From Flavobacterium defluvii (GTDB lineage Bacteria > Bacteroidota > Bacteroidia > Flavobacteriales > Flavobacteriaceae): a stretch of 64,000 nucleotides of DNA. The DNA lies in the NCBI RefSeq assembly GCF_900129555.1, contig NZ_FQWC01000013.1, forward strand, positions 1 through 64,000, given 5' to 3'. Both the position numbers and the translations under genes were made by a program. The notes beneath the pieces are model-generated. The model was not told where the DNA came from. It ran no database searches and was given only the letters and a program-made list of their open reading frames with translations. Positions 1 to 6,786 of this stretch are shown here, piece after piece; positions within the stretch are counted from its first letter, which is position 1; every line of letters starts with the position of its first letter.

Positions 1-50
1 TGCGCAGATGGTACTGCAGTATTGTGGGAGAGTATGTCGTCGCCTTTCTT
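1..50 (+). rRNA. rrf: 5S ribosomal RNA, 3' end only
   Basis: The first 50 bases read as the 3' part of a Bacteroidetes 5S rRNA: a GATGGTACTGCAG segment, then TGTGGGAGAGTATGTCG and a CGCCTTTCTT end. A strong terminator follows at once, as expected at the end of an rrn operon. The 5' part lies before the window, so an rRNA operon probably ends here. The exact 3' end is uncertain by a few bases. The call rests on remembered 5S sequence, not an alignment. Confidence 0.85.
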
Positions 51-55
51 TTAAA

Positions 56-86
56 AACCCTATCCTAATCGGATAGGGTTTTTTGT
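56..86 (+). terminator. rrn operon terminator
   Basis: A perfect 10-bp stem (AACCCTATCC, 56-65, with GGATAGGGTT, 71-80) with a five-base loop runs into a T tract. It sits directly after the 5S end and is a textbook intrinsic terminator. Confidence 0.9.
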
Positions 87-469
87 TTTTAATCTCTTTT
101 GTCTTAAACTGTTTTACGATTTCTGGTTAATTTATTCTTCGATTTAAAGGATCAAAAATCTTCATAAAATTTAAAATCCCTTTTTTTATGTAATTTCATT
201 TTAAACGAAAGTATTGATGTTTGATTTTAGCTTTGTTTTTCCTTGTTATTTTAGCATTTTTACTGCCTGAGTACATTTATTATACTTTTAGAATTTGATT
301 CGTTTAAATTCCTTTGTGAATTTTAAAAATCGTTTTGACTTCAGATAAGACTCAAAAAAAGATTCTCAAATTTCATTTTCATTTTTTAAGATTTGCTACA
401 TTTGAATTAAGATGTAAATTCTATCAAATTTTAGAATTTAATTGAGTTATTAATTTATATCAGGATAAA
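87..469. other. AT-rich gap between rrn and first gene
   Basis: I see no gene or RNA in these 383 bases, which are very AT-rich. A TACATTTG at 397-404 matches the Bacteroidetes -7 box TAnnTTTG and could serve the gene starting at 470, but no TTG lies at the expected distance upstream, so the promoter is tentative. Confidence 0.5.
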
Positions 470-1063
470 ATGTCAGAAAGTATAGAAAATCCAAAAGTTG
501 ATTTCTTTTTTGATAAGGATAATAAATGGCAGGAAGAATTAGTTTTAATGCGCAAAATTGTCCTTGAATGTCAACTAACAGAAGAATTAAAATGGGGAGT
601 TCCTTGCTATACTTATCATAATAATAATGTTGTTTTGATTCATTCTTTTAAAGAATACTGTGCTTTTTTATTTTTTAAAGGTGCTTTACTCAAAGATACA
701 GATGGCATTTTAATACAACAATCTGAAAATGTTCAAGCGGCTAGGCAAATTAGATTTAAGAACGTTCAGGAAATAGCAGAGTTAAGAGCTGTTTTAAAAA
801 CATATATTTATCAGGCAGTCGAAATCGAAAAAGCTGGTTTGAAAGTGGAATTAAAGAAAACTTCTGAATTTAAAGTTTCTGAAGAATTTCAAAAAAAATT
901 AGATGAAATGCCAAATCTTCAAAAAGCATTTTATTCTTTGACTCCAGGGAGACAAAGGGCTTATCTGCTACATTTTTCTCAGCCTAAACAATCAAAAACT
1001 AGAGAAGTAAGAGTTGAAAAAAACATTCTGAATATTTTAAAAGGGAAAGGTCTTAATGATTAA
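470..1063 (+). CDS. YdeI/OmpD-associated family protein (DUF1801-like)
   Basis: This 197-residue cytoplasmic protein has the two-part layout of the YdeI family. The N-terminal DUF1801-like domain spans about residues 15-120, with the family's LKWGVPCYTY stretch near 40-49. The C-terminal YdeI/OmdA-like part spans about 135-197 and contains PGRQRAYLLHFSQPKQSKTR. The biochemical function is not established. Family annotations mention bacteriocin protection and OmpD association, but those do not transfer safely to a Bacteroidetes. It is the first of three co-directional genes (470-2168) with gaps of 25 and 15 bases, so co-transcription is likely. The ATG is preceded by AGGATAAA, a weak ribosome-binding-like stretch. 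Confidence 0.75.
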   Translation: MSESIENPKVDFFFDKDNKWQEELVLMRKIVLECQLTEELKWGVPCYTYHNNNVVLIHSFKEYCAFLFFKGALLKDTDGILIQQSENVQAARQIRFKNVQEIAELRAVLKTYIYQAVEIEKAGLKVELKKTSEFKVSEEFQKKLDEMPNLQKAFYSLTPGRQRAYLLHFSQPKQSKTREVRVEKNILNILKGKGLND

Positions 1064-1088
1064 GATATTCATATAACATATAAAGAAA

Positions 1089-1652
1089 ATGAGTCAAAAA
1101 GATAAATTGTCTATCGAGCAGCAAGAATCGTTACTTAAGATTTTAGAAATGCGTTTTGAGAACAATATGCACCGTCATGAAAATATAGAATGGGCTAAAG
1201 TTCTGGCAAAACTCGAAGTTAGTCGGGAGAAGCTTTGGTCACTTGATGAAATGGAAAGAACAGAAGGGGAACCGGACGTTGTAGGCTTTGATGAAAAAAC
1301 AAATGAATACATTTTTTATGACTGTTCTGCTGAAAGTCCAAAAGGAAGGAGAAGCATTTGTTATGATCATGAAGCATTAGAAAAAAGAAAAGAGAATAAG
1401 CCTAAAGACAGCGCTGTAAATATGGCTTTGGAAATGGGAATTCAAATTTTGAATGAAGTAGAATATCGGAATCTTCAAAAACTTGGAAAATTTGATACTA
1501 AAACTTCTAGCTGGATTTTAACTCCTGCCAATATTCGGAAATTGGGTGGTGCGATTTTTTCAGATTTTCGTTATGATACAGTTTTTGTATATCATAATGG
1601 TGCCGATTCATATTATGCAGCGCGAGGTTTTCGAGGTTCATTAAGAGTTTAA
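1089..1652 (+). CDS. DUF4256 domain-containing protein
   Basis: This 187-residue protein fits the DUF4256 family over its full length. Recognisable parts are the central PDVVGFDEKTNEYIFYDCS stretch, the SPKGRRSICYDHEALEKRK segment and the C-terminal GFRGSLRV. The function is unknown. It has no signal peptide or membrane segment and is probably cytoplasmic. It lies 25 bases after the YdeI-like gene and just before the endonuclease-V-like gene, so the three may form an accessory operon. The family call is from pattern memory. Confidence 0.7.
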   Translation: MSQKDKLSIEQQESLLKILEMRFENNMHRHENIEWAKVLAKLEVSREKLWSLDEMERTEGEPDVVGFDEKTNEYIFYDCSAESPKGRRSICYDHEALEKRKENKPKDSAVNMALEMGIQILNEVEYRNLQKLGKFDTKTSSWILTPANIRKLGGAIFSDFRYDTVFVYHNGADSYYAARGFRGSLRV

Positions 1653-1667
1653 AGATTAAAGTTGAAT

Positions 1668-2168
1668 ATGATTTTAGCCTTCGATACTTATTATTTTGAG
1701 AATAAAGCAAAAACGGTCTGTCTTGAATTTGAGGATTGGAATGAAGATAAAAGCTTTAAAGTTCACACAGAAATAATTGATAGTGTTTCAGAATATATTC
1801 CGGGAGAATTTTACAAAAGAGAATTACCGTGTATTATCAGTTTGTTAAATCAAATTGATTTGAAAAATATTGAAGCTATTATTGTTGATGGTTTTGTTTA
1901 TTTAGATAATTATAAAAAATATGGTTTGGGTGGGCATTTATACGAAAAACTAAACAAAGAAATCCCTATTATAGGAGTTGCCAAAACCAATTTTGCAAGT
2001 ATCGAAAAATATAAAAAACCATTGCTGCGAGGTAATAGTATAAAGCCTTTGTATATAACTTCTATTGGAATTGATTTGGAAGAAGCTTTTCAAAAAGTTG
2101 AAAGCATGGCGGGTGAATTCAGGATACCAACTTTATTAAAAGAATTAGACCGACTTACAAAAGAATAA
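1668..2168 (+). CDS. Endonuclease V-like protein, divergent
   Basis: The protein (166 residues from this start) has the endonuclease V layout: Asp6 in ILAFDTYY, Glu52 in YIPGEFYKREL, Asp74 in IVDGFVYLD, and Lys106 in GVAKTNF. In the family these acidic residues bind the metal for cleavage near deaminated adenine (inosine) in DNA. It is shorter than the usual 220 or so residues. The family's DGxGxxHPR motif is degenerate: the His is Asp80 and the following Pro-Arg is lost, so activity on inosine is uncertain. An upstream in-frame TTG at 1662 is possible, but ATG at 1668 gives the natural MILAFD start. It is probably co-transcribed with the two genes before it. Confidence 0.65.
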   Translation: MILAFDTYYFENKAKTVCLEFEDWNEDKSFKVHTEIIDSVSEYIPGEFYKRELPCIISLLNQIDLKNIEAIIVDGFVYLDNYKKYGLGGHLYEKLNKEIPIIGVAKTNFASIEKYKKPLLRGNSIKPLYITSIGIDLEEAFQKVESMAGEFRIPTLLKELDRLTKE

Positions 2169-2180
2169 ATTATCTTATCC

Positions 2181-2212
2181 GTCATTTTGGCTAATCAATT
2201 GTCCAAAATGAC
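2181..2212. promoter_or_regulatory. Inverted repeat upstream of SDR operon
   Basis: A perfect 10-bp inverted repeat (GTCATTTTGG, 2181-2190, and CCAAAATGAC, 2203-2212) surrounds a 12-base spacer. There is no T tract, so it is a poor terminator. Its right arm resembles the GCCAAATGAC core found before the second dehydrogenase and lies at the same distance (32 bases) from the -7-like box. It is a candidate operator for the Crp-type or AraC-type regulator encoded nearby. Confidence 0.5.
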
Positions 2213-2236
2213 TAAATATAACCTTTAACTTCACTC

Positions 2237-2244
2237 CATCTTTG
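2237..2244 (+). promoter_or_regulatory. -7-like box of the SDR/AraC operon
   Basis: CATCTTTG matches TAnnTTTG at seven of eight positions and is followed by a 25-base AT-rich leader to the ATG at 2270. The leader is nearly the same as the one before the dehydrogenase at 5032, which has CAACTTTG in the same place. That conservation is the main reason to accept the box. Confidence 0.45.
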
Positions 2245-2269
2245 CATTATAATTTAAAACAACTTAAAA

Positions 2270-3076
2270 ATGCAAAAGACAATTTTTATTACAGGAGCTT
2301 CTACTGGTTTAGGAAAATCAACTGCAAAATTATTTCAAAGCAAAGGCTGGCAGGTAATCGCCACAATGCGGAATCCAGAAAAAGAAACCGAATTAAATTT
2401 ATTACAAAACGTAATTGTTTTACCGCTCGACGTTACAGATTTGGAACAAATTGAATCTACTATTAAAAACATTACAGAAAAACATACTGTAGATGTTGTG
2501 TTGAATAATGCGGGATATGGTTTAATCGGCGCTTTAGAATCTTTATCTGAAGTTCAAATCGAACGCCAGATTGTTACAAATTTATTTGGTGTTATTCGTG
2601 TTTCAAAAGCTTTTACATCTCATTTTCGTGAGAGAAAAAGTGGTACTTTTATAAATGTTACTTCTACTTTTGGATTAATGGGATTTCCGACTTGTTCTAT
2701 TTACAGCGCCACAAAATTTGGAGTAGATGGTTTTTCTGAAAGTCTTGCATCAGAACTAACACAATTCGGAATTCAGGTTAAAGTTGTTGCCCCTGGCGGA
2801 ATGAAAACTGATTTTGCAATTCGTTCTATGGAAGTCGGACAGCACTATGCATATCAAAAACTTACTGCAGAAGTTAGTAAAGGTTACAGCGCAGAACAAT
2901 TAGAAAATTATACAAATGCAGAAGATGTTGCTCAAATTATATACGATGCGGCAACAGATAACAAAAATCAATTGCGATATATTGCCGGAAATGATGCCAA
3001 TGCTTTATACAACGAGCGATTGAAAAACGGTCCTGAAATTCAAGTACAAAATATTAAGGCAATGTTTACTTTTTAA
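2270..3076 (+). CDS. Short-chain dehydrogenase/reductase (SDR)
   Basis: This 268-residue classical SDR carries the cofactor-binding TGASTGLG (residues 8-15), NNAG (79-82), the catalytic Ser near 132, and YSATK with Tyr145 and Lys149. The PGG after the active site and the residues that follow also fit. It should be a cytoplasmic NAD(P)-dependent oxidoreductase of unknown substrate. It leads a three-gene operon with an ABM-like small protein (10-base gap) and an AraC-type regulator (2-base gap). Its promoter and leader closely resemble those of the SDR at 5032, which suggests joint control. Many such enzymes in this genus sit beside regulators that may sense reactive small molecules, but nothing here shows the inducer. 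Confidence 0.85.
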   Translation: MQKTIFITGASTGLGKSTAKLFQSKGWQVIATMRNPEKETELNLLQNVIVLPLDVTDLEQIESTIKNITEKHTVDVVLNNAGYGLIGALESLSEVQIERQIVTNLFGVIRVSKAFTSHFRERKSGTFINVTSTFGLMGFPTCSIYSATKFGVDGFSESLASELTQFGIQVKVVAPGGMKTDFAIRSMEVGQHYAYQKLTAEVSKGYSAEQLENYTNAEDVAQIIYDAATDNKNQLRYIAGNDANALYNERLKNGPEIQVQNIKAMFTF

Positions 3077-3086
3077 TTTAAATAAG

Positions 3087-3392
3087 ATGGAAAATCAAGC
3101 AATAGAATTAACTACTTTTAAATTAAATGGTTTTACAACACAGCAATTTATTGATGCTAATATAGAAATCGACGAATTTTTAAAACGCCAAAAAGGATTT
3201 CGTTCCAGAACAATTTTCGAATTAAAAAAAGGAATCGTTTACGATATGTTAGTTTGGGACAGCACAGCAGAAGGAACCGATGCGATGCATAAATTAATGA
3301 CAGAACTTAGTGATTCTGTTGTACACGATATGATTGATCAAAGTACGGTGAGCTGGAATATTGCTCCAGTTGAACATTTTATAAAATTATAA
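3087..3392 (+). CDS. Small protein, possible ABM/ferredoxin-fold family
   Basis: This 101-residue cytoplasmic protein has an early beta strand (IELTTFKLN), a helix with FIDANIEIDEFLKRQKGF, a central strand (GIVYDMLVWDS) and a second helix. This is the layout of dimeric alpha-beta-barrel proteins such as antibiotic-biosynthesis-monooxygenase relatives. I cannot name a substrate. Its position between an SDR and an AraC-type regulator, with gaps of 10 and 2 bases, points to a shared role in metabolising or sensing a small molecule. The fold call is an inference from pattern only. Confidence 0.6.
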   Translation: MENQAIELTTFKLNGFTTQQFIDANIEIDEFLKRQKGFRSRTIFELKKGIVYDMLVWDSTAEGTDAMHKLMTELSDSVVHDMIDQSTVSWNIAPVEHFIKL

Positions 3393-3394
3393 AA

Positions 3395-4309
3395 ATGAAA
3401 AATCAACCAAGGATATTCAATAATATTTCAGAACTTCATAAAGCTATGGGGCAGCCAAAACCTTTGCATCCGCTTATTAGTATTTTAAATTACGGCGAAG
3501 CAATATTTGACCCGAAAGATTTTGAAAACGGAATTGTTTTAGATTTTTATAAAATTTCATTTAAAACTCATTTTTCGGGAAAACTGCGATACGGACATGG
3601 CTTTTATGATTTTGAAGAAGGTGGAATGTCATTTGTTTCCCCGGGACAAATTTTAAAAATGCAGGAAGAAGAAGCCGATTACAGTGGGATGTCGTTAAAT
3701 ATTCATCCTGATTTTATAAGGCCTTATTCTTTAAATGCCAATATTAAAAAATATGGATTCTTTTCTTATACAGCTTCTGAAGCTTTATATTTATCAGAAA
3801 ACGAAAAAGAAACCATTTTAAGCATTTTTGCTAATATTCAAAATGAACTGAATGAGCGTATAGATAATTTCAGTCAGGATGTACTTATTTCGCAGATTGA
3901 ACTTTTACTAAATTACAGTAATCGATTTTACAACCGACAGTTTATTACGAGAAAAGCGGTTAATAATGATGTGCTTTCTAAATTGGAAATCTTACTCGAA
4001 GATTATTTTAATAATGAAAAATCTCTGGAAAATGGTTTACCAACGGTTCAGTTTGCTGCCGATGAGTTGGGTTTGTCTGCCAGATATCTGAGTGATTTGC
4101 TTCGAAATCTTTCGGGACAAAATACACAGCAGTTTATTCATGATAAATTGATAGAAAAAGCAAAAGAATATATTGCCAAAGGAACTTTTTCAATATCTGA
4201 AATTGCTTATAAATTAGGATTCGAACATCCGCAGTCTTTCAATAAATTATTCAAGAAAAAAACAAATTTAAGTCCGGTCGCATTTCAGGAACAATTCAAT
4301 AAAAATTAA
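3395..4309 (+). CDS. AraC family transcriptional regulator
   Basis: This is a 304-residue regulator. Residues 1 to about 190 form a cupin-like sensor region. The last 80 or so residues contain the double helix-turn-helix of AraC proteins, with LSARYLSDLLRNLSG in the first HTH and ISEIAYKLGFEHPQSFNKLF in the second. The IAYKLGFEHPQSFNKLFKK segment is diagnostic. It is the last gene of the SDR operon and probably activates it in response to a substrate of the enzyme. The inverted repeat at 2181-2212 is a candidate binding site, although AraC proteins usually bind direct repeats. Confidence 0.88.
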   Translation: MKNQPRIFNNISELHKAMGQPKPLHPLISILNYGEAIFDPKDFENGIVLDFYKISFKTHFSGKLRYGHGFYDFEEGGMSFVSPGQILKMQEEEADYSGMSLNIHPDFIRPYSLNANIKKYGFFSYTASEALYLSENEKETILSIFANIQNELNERIDNFSQDVLISQIELLLNYSNRFYNRQFITRKAVNNDVLSKLEILLEDYFNNEKSLENGLPTVQFAADELGLSARYLSDLLRNLSGQNTQQFIHDKLIEKAKEYIAKGTFSISEIAYKLGFEHPQSFNKLFKKKTNLSPVAFQEQFNKN

Positions 4310-4336
4310 ATTGTGGGAAAATAAATTTTTGGTTTT

Positions 4337-4350
4337 TTGCCAAATGACAA
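4337..4350. promoter_or_regulatory. Palindromic operator before Crp-type gene
   Basis: TTGCCAAATGACAA is a near-perfect dyad (TTGnCA-AA-TGnCAA). The same 14-mer, with matching flanks, recurs at 4963-4976 before the next gene. Here its TTG is a possible -33 element, 23 bases from the -7 box, so a bound protein would block or adjust the promoter. Dyads of this size suit Crp/Fnr-type regulators, making autoregulation by the 4385 gene likely. Confidence 0.6.
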
Positions 4351-4362
4351 ATTCTCTATTAA

Positions 4363-4370
4363 TAACTTTG
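4363..4370 (+). promoter_or_regulatory. -7 box of Crp-type regulator gene
   Basis: TAACTTTG is an exact match to TAnnTTTG and lies 14 bases before the ATG at 4385. With the TTG at 4337-4339 it gives a 23-base spacer, at the long end of the known range. Confidence 0.6.
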
Positions 4371-4384
4371 ATTAACTTGCCTTT

Positions 4385-4954
4385 ATGGAAGAATTTATAG
4401 AATATATATTGCAATTTGGGAATTTAAACCAACAACAAATCGACTTGGTTTTAAACAATGCTATTGAAATAGAATTAAAGAAAGATGAATATTTTTCTGA
4501 AGCCGGAAAAGTTTCGCAGCAAGTTGGTTTTGTTTTAAACGGTGTATTGAGGGTTTGTTATTATAACAACAAAGGAGAAGAAATCACAAAATACTTTATT
4601 GATGAAAATAATCTTGTTGTTGATTTTGAAAGTTTTGAGAATGAAATTCCTTCGACAGTATATGTACAAGCCGCTGCCGATACTAAGATTATGGTTTTCC
4701 CTAGAAAAAACTGGAAAGAACTTTCTAATATAATTGTTGGCTGGGATGCAATAGTGCACAAAATTGTTTCAAGAGCGTTAATGCAAAAGGTAGAAAGAAG
4801 AAGTCCGCTGATTTCTGAAGATGCCAAAACCCGTTATTTGAAGTTTTTAGAAATATATCCAAATATTGTTAATCGAGTGCCGCTTTCTTTTGTGGCTTCT
4901 TATTTAGGAATCACGCAATCATCGTTAAGCAGAATTAGAAAAAACATTCAATAA
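4385..4954 (+). CDS. Crp/Fnr family transcriptional regulator
   Basis: This 189-residue regulator has an N-terminal cyclic-nucleotide-binding-like beta barrel (about 20-120, with GEEITKYFIDENNLVVDFESF) and a short C-terminal winged helix. The recognition helix lies in VASYLGITQSSLSRIRK. The fold is typical of the many small Crp-like regulators of Bacteroidetes, which mostly lack cAMP-specific residues. A palindrome is shared by its own promoter and that of the downstream SDR gene (5032), so it probably controls both. The signal is unknown. Confidence 0.87.
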   Translation: MEEFIEYILQFGNLNQQQIDLVLNNAIEIELKKDEYFSEAGKVSQQVGFVLNGVLRVCYYNNKGEEITKYFIDENNLVVDFESFENEIPSTVYVQAAADTKIMVFPRKNWKELSNIIVGWDAIVHKIVSRALMQKVERRSPLISEDAKTRYLKFLEIYPNIVNRVPLSFVASYLGITQSSLSRIRKNIQ

Positions 4955-4962
4955 ATCGCTTT

Positions 4963-4976
4963 TTGCCAAATGACAA
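4963..4976. promoter_or_regulatory. Palindromic operator before second SDR gene
   Basis: This is the same TTGCCAAATGACAA dyad as at 4337-4350, here 36 bases before the -7-like box CAACTTTG (4999-5006) instead of 26. The 10-base difference is about one helical turn, so the dyad would keep the same face of the DNA. Confidence 0.6.
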
Positions 4977-5031
4977 ATGATTTCATTTCTAAACTAACCA
5001 ACTTTGTATTATAATTTTAAAACAATTAAAA

Positions 5032-5769
5032 ATGAAATCAGTATTAATAACAGGAGCAAATAGAAGCATAGGATTAGAGTTAACAAAACAATTTTCAAAA
5101 AAAGGATTGTTTGTTTATTTAGGAACACGAGATCTTGAGAAAGGAAATGAAGTTGTAAAACAATTAAGCGAAGAAGGATTTGAGAATATCAAAGCAATTC
5201 AAATTGATGTTACCAGTCCAGATTCTATTTTGGCAGCAAAAAATGTTGTAGAAAGCGAGCAGGGGAAATTAGATATTCTGATTAACAATGCCGGAATCAG
5301 TGGTGAATTACCTCAAAATGCTTCAAACACAAATATTGAAGAAATTCGAAAAGTGTTTGATACCAATTTTTTTGGTGTGATAAGCGTTACACAGGCTTTT
5401 TTAGAATTGCTTAAAAAATCAGAAAACCCAAGAATCAGCAATATAACTTCTGGACTTGGTTCTTTAACTTTGCATAGCGATCCGAGTTGGAAATATTATA
5501 ATTTCAAATCGGCGGCTTATGGAACTTCAAAAACGGCTTTAAATGCATATACTGTTGTTTTGGCTTTTGAACTAAAAGATTTACCTTTTAAAGTTAATGC
5601 AATTGATCCGGGTTACACTGCAACAGATTTTAATCATCATAACGGACCGGGAAGTGTTGAAAGTGCAGCATCTTTTATCATAAAACATACTTTAACGGAT
5701 GAAAACGGACCAACAGGACAATTCTTTAGTAATGATATTGAAGATGAAACGGGTGTTAGTCCCTGGTAA
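5032..5769 (+). CDS. Short-chain dehydrogenase/reductase (SDR)
   Basis: This is a 245-residue SDR. The cofactor site TGANRSIG (residues 7-14), NNAG (85-88), catalytic Ser near 140, and Tyr163/Lys167 in AAYGTSKTA are all present. The C-terminal DPGYTATDFNHH segment with a late EETGVSPW is typical of NADPH-dependent carbonyl reductase-like SDRs. The substrate is unknown. It is transcribed alone from a promoter carrying the same operator as the Crp-type gene upstream and ends at a clear terminator (5794-5822). Its leader matches that of the SDR at 2270, suggesting the two enzymes respond to related cues. Confidence 0.85.
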   Translation: MKSVLITGANRSIGLELTKQFSKKGLFVYLGTRDLEKGNEVVKQLSEEGFENIKAIQIDVTSPDSILAAKNVVESEQGKLDILINNAGISGELPQNASNTNIEEIRKVFDTNFFGVISVTQAFLELLKKSENPRISNITSGLGSLTLHSDPSWKYYNFKSAAYGTSKTALNAYTVVLAFELKDLPFKVNAIDPGYTATDFNHHNGPGSVESAASFIIKHTLTDENGPTGQFFSNDIEDETGVSPW

Positions 5770-5793
5770 AAATCTATTTAGAATAATTATACT

Positions 5794-5822
5794 AAAACTC
5801 CAATTTATATTGGAGTTTTTTT
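5794..5822 (+). terminator. Terminator after SDR gene
   Basis: An 11-bp perfect stem (AAAACTCCAAT, 5794-5804, with ATTGGAGTTTT, 5809-5819) with a four-base loop runs into T residues. Confidence 0.9.
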
Positions 5823-5872
5823 AGTTTTATAAAATGAAATAAGTAAATAAAAAAGTAAGATTAAGTTTGTGA

Positions 5873-6361
5873 ATGAAATTTTTATTAACAACATTTTTAA
5901 TATTTATCTCTTTTGGATTTTCAATTCAACCCCGTAATTCAGGAATTAAAATATATACTATAAAAGAAGGTTTTACAAATTCTTTTAAAGATTGTAGGTA
6001 TTGTTTTGATGAGAAACTTGTAAGTTTATCTGAGAAACCAATTTTTGATGAAAATGACATAGAAAGCTTTAATTGGAAAGATCAACAAATTTTTCTTAAT
6101 GAATCAGGAAAAATGAAATTGAAAAAAAATGAGATTAAACTTTCAGGCCTGCCAGCTGTAATGGTTTTAAATGATAAAATAGTTTATGGATTTTGGTTCT
6201 GGAATAATTTTTCTTCTTTTGGATGCGATCGAGTTTACACATATCCTAACATAGATTTTAAGATTAAGTTTGGATTGCCAGAGATGAATAAATTTGGAGA
6301 AGATCCAAGATTTAATAAAGTATTAGAAAAATATGTAAAGAGTAGATATAAGCAGAATTAG
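5873..6361 (+). CDS. Hypothetical exported protein
   Basis: I do not recognise this 162-residue protein. It begins with a hydrophobic stretch (MKFLLTTFLIFISFGFS) that fits a signal peptide. It carries a CxxC pair at Cys41 and Cys44 (DCRYC) and a third Cys in SSFGCDRVY. The rest is Lys- and Phe-rich without repeats. It stands alone between a terminated SDR gene and a tRNA on the other strand. The start is the first ATG after the signal-peptide-like codons. The CxxC could bind metal or form a disulfide, but no role can be assigned. Confidence 0.6.
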   Translation: MKFLLTTFLIFISFGFSIQPRNSGIKIYTIKEGFTNSFKDCRYCFDEKLVSLSEKPIFDENDIESFNWKDQQIFLNESGKMKLKKNEIKLSGLPAVMVLNDKIVYGFWFWNNFSSFGCDRVYTYPNIDFKIKFGLPEMNKFGEDPRFNKVLEKYVKSRYKQN

Positions 6362-6500
6362 TTATTAAAACGTTCTCTTGAAGTATTTTTTATAATACAC
6401 AGAAATTAAAACATTTTCATTAAAAGCTTTTGCTAAGATAATAGGAAAAGAGAAGATCTTATGCCACATATTTAAATTTTGAAAGAGAAAGGCATAAAAA

Positions 6501-6524
6501 AACTCCTTAATTTCTTAAGGAGTT
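6501..6524 (-). terminator. Terminator of tRNA-Val
   Basis: A perfect 10-bp stem (AACTCCTTAA with TTAAGGAGTT) with a four-base loop is followed on the minus strand by a run of seven T. It lies a few bases after the tRNA 3' end. Confidence 0.88.
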
Positions 6525-6527
6525 TCT

Positions 6528-6605
6528 TGGTGGGCGATGAGGGGTTCGAACCCCCGACCCCCTCGGTGTAAACGAGGTGCTCTGAACCAGCTGAGCTAAT
6601 CGCCC
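6528..6605 (-). tRNA. tRNA-Val (anticodon TAC)
   Basis: On the minus strand the sequence folds as a full cloverleaf. The acceptor is GGGCGAT/ATCGCCC, the D arm contains GCTCAGCTGG, the anticodon stem is CCTCG/CGAGG around the loop TTTACAC (anticodon TAC), and the T loop is TTCGAAC. The CCA end is encoded (6528-6530). It is a single-gene unit with its own promoter and terminator. Confidence 0.95.
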
Positions 6606-6642
6606 TATTTTACTAGGTTGCTATCGTTTGTGATTGCGAGTG

Positions 6643-6673
6643 CAAATATACGCTAGTTTTTGAGTTCTGCAAA
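6643..6673 (-). promoter_or_regulatory. tRNA-Val promoter
   Basis: On the minus strand TTTG is followed by 19 bases and then TATATTTG, an exact match to the Bacteroidetes promoter. Transcription would begin about 30 bases before the tRNA. It is one of the clearest promoters in the window. Confidence 0.8.
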
Positions 6674-6786
6674 GAATTTTGAATAAAAAATAAAACTTTT
6701 TTAAAAATAAAATATATCTCGCTGTTTATGAATTTGTTATTAAATCGGTTTTTTTGAATTTTTTTCTGCGAATTTGGTTTTGACAG

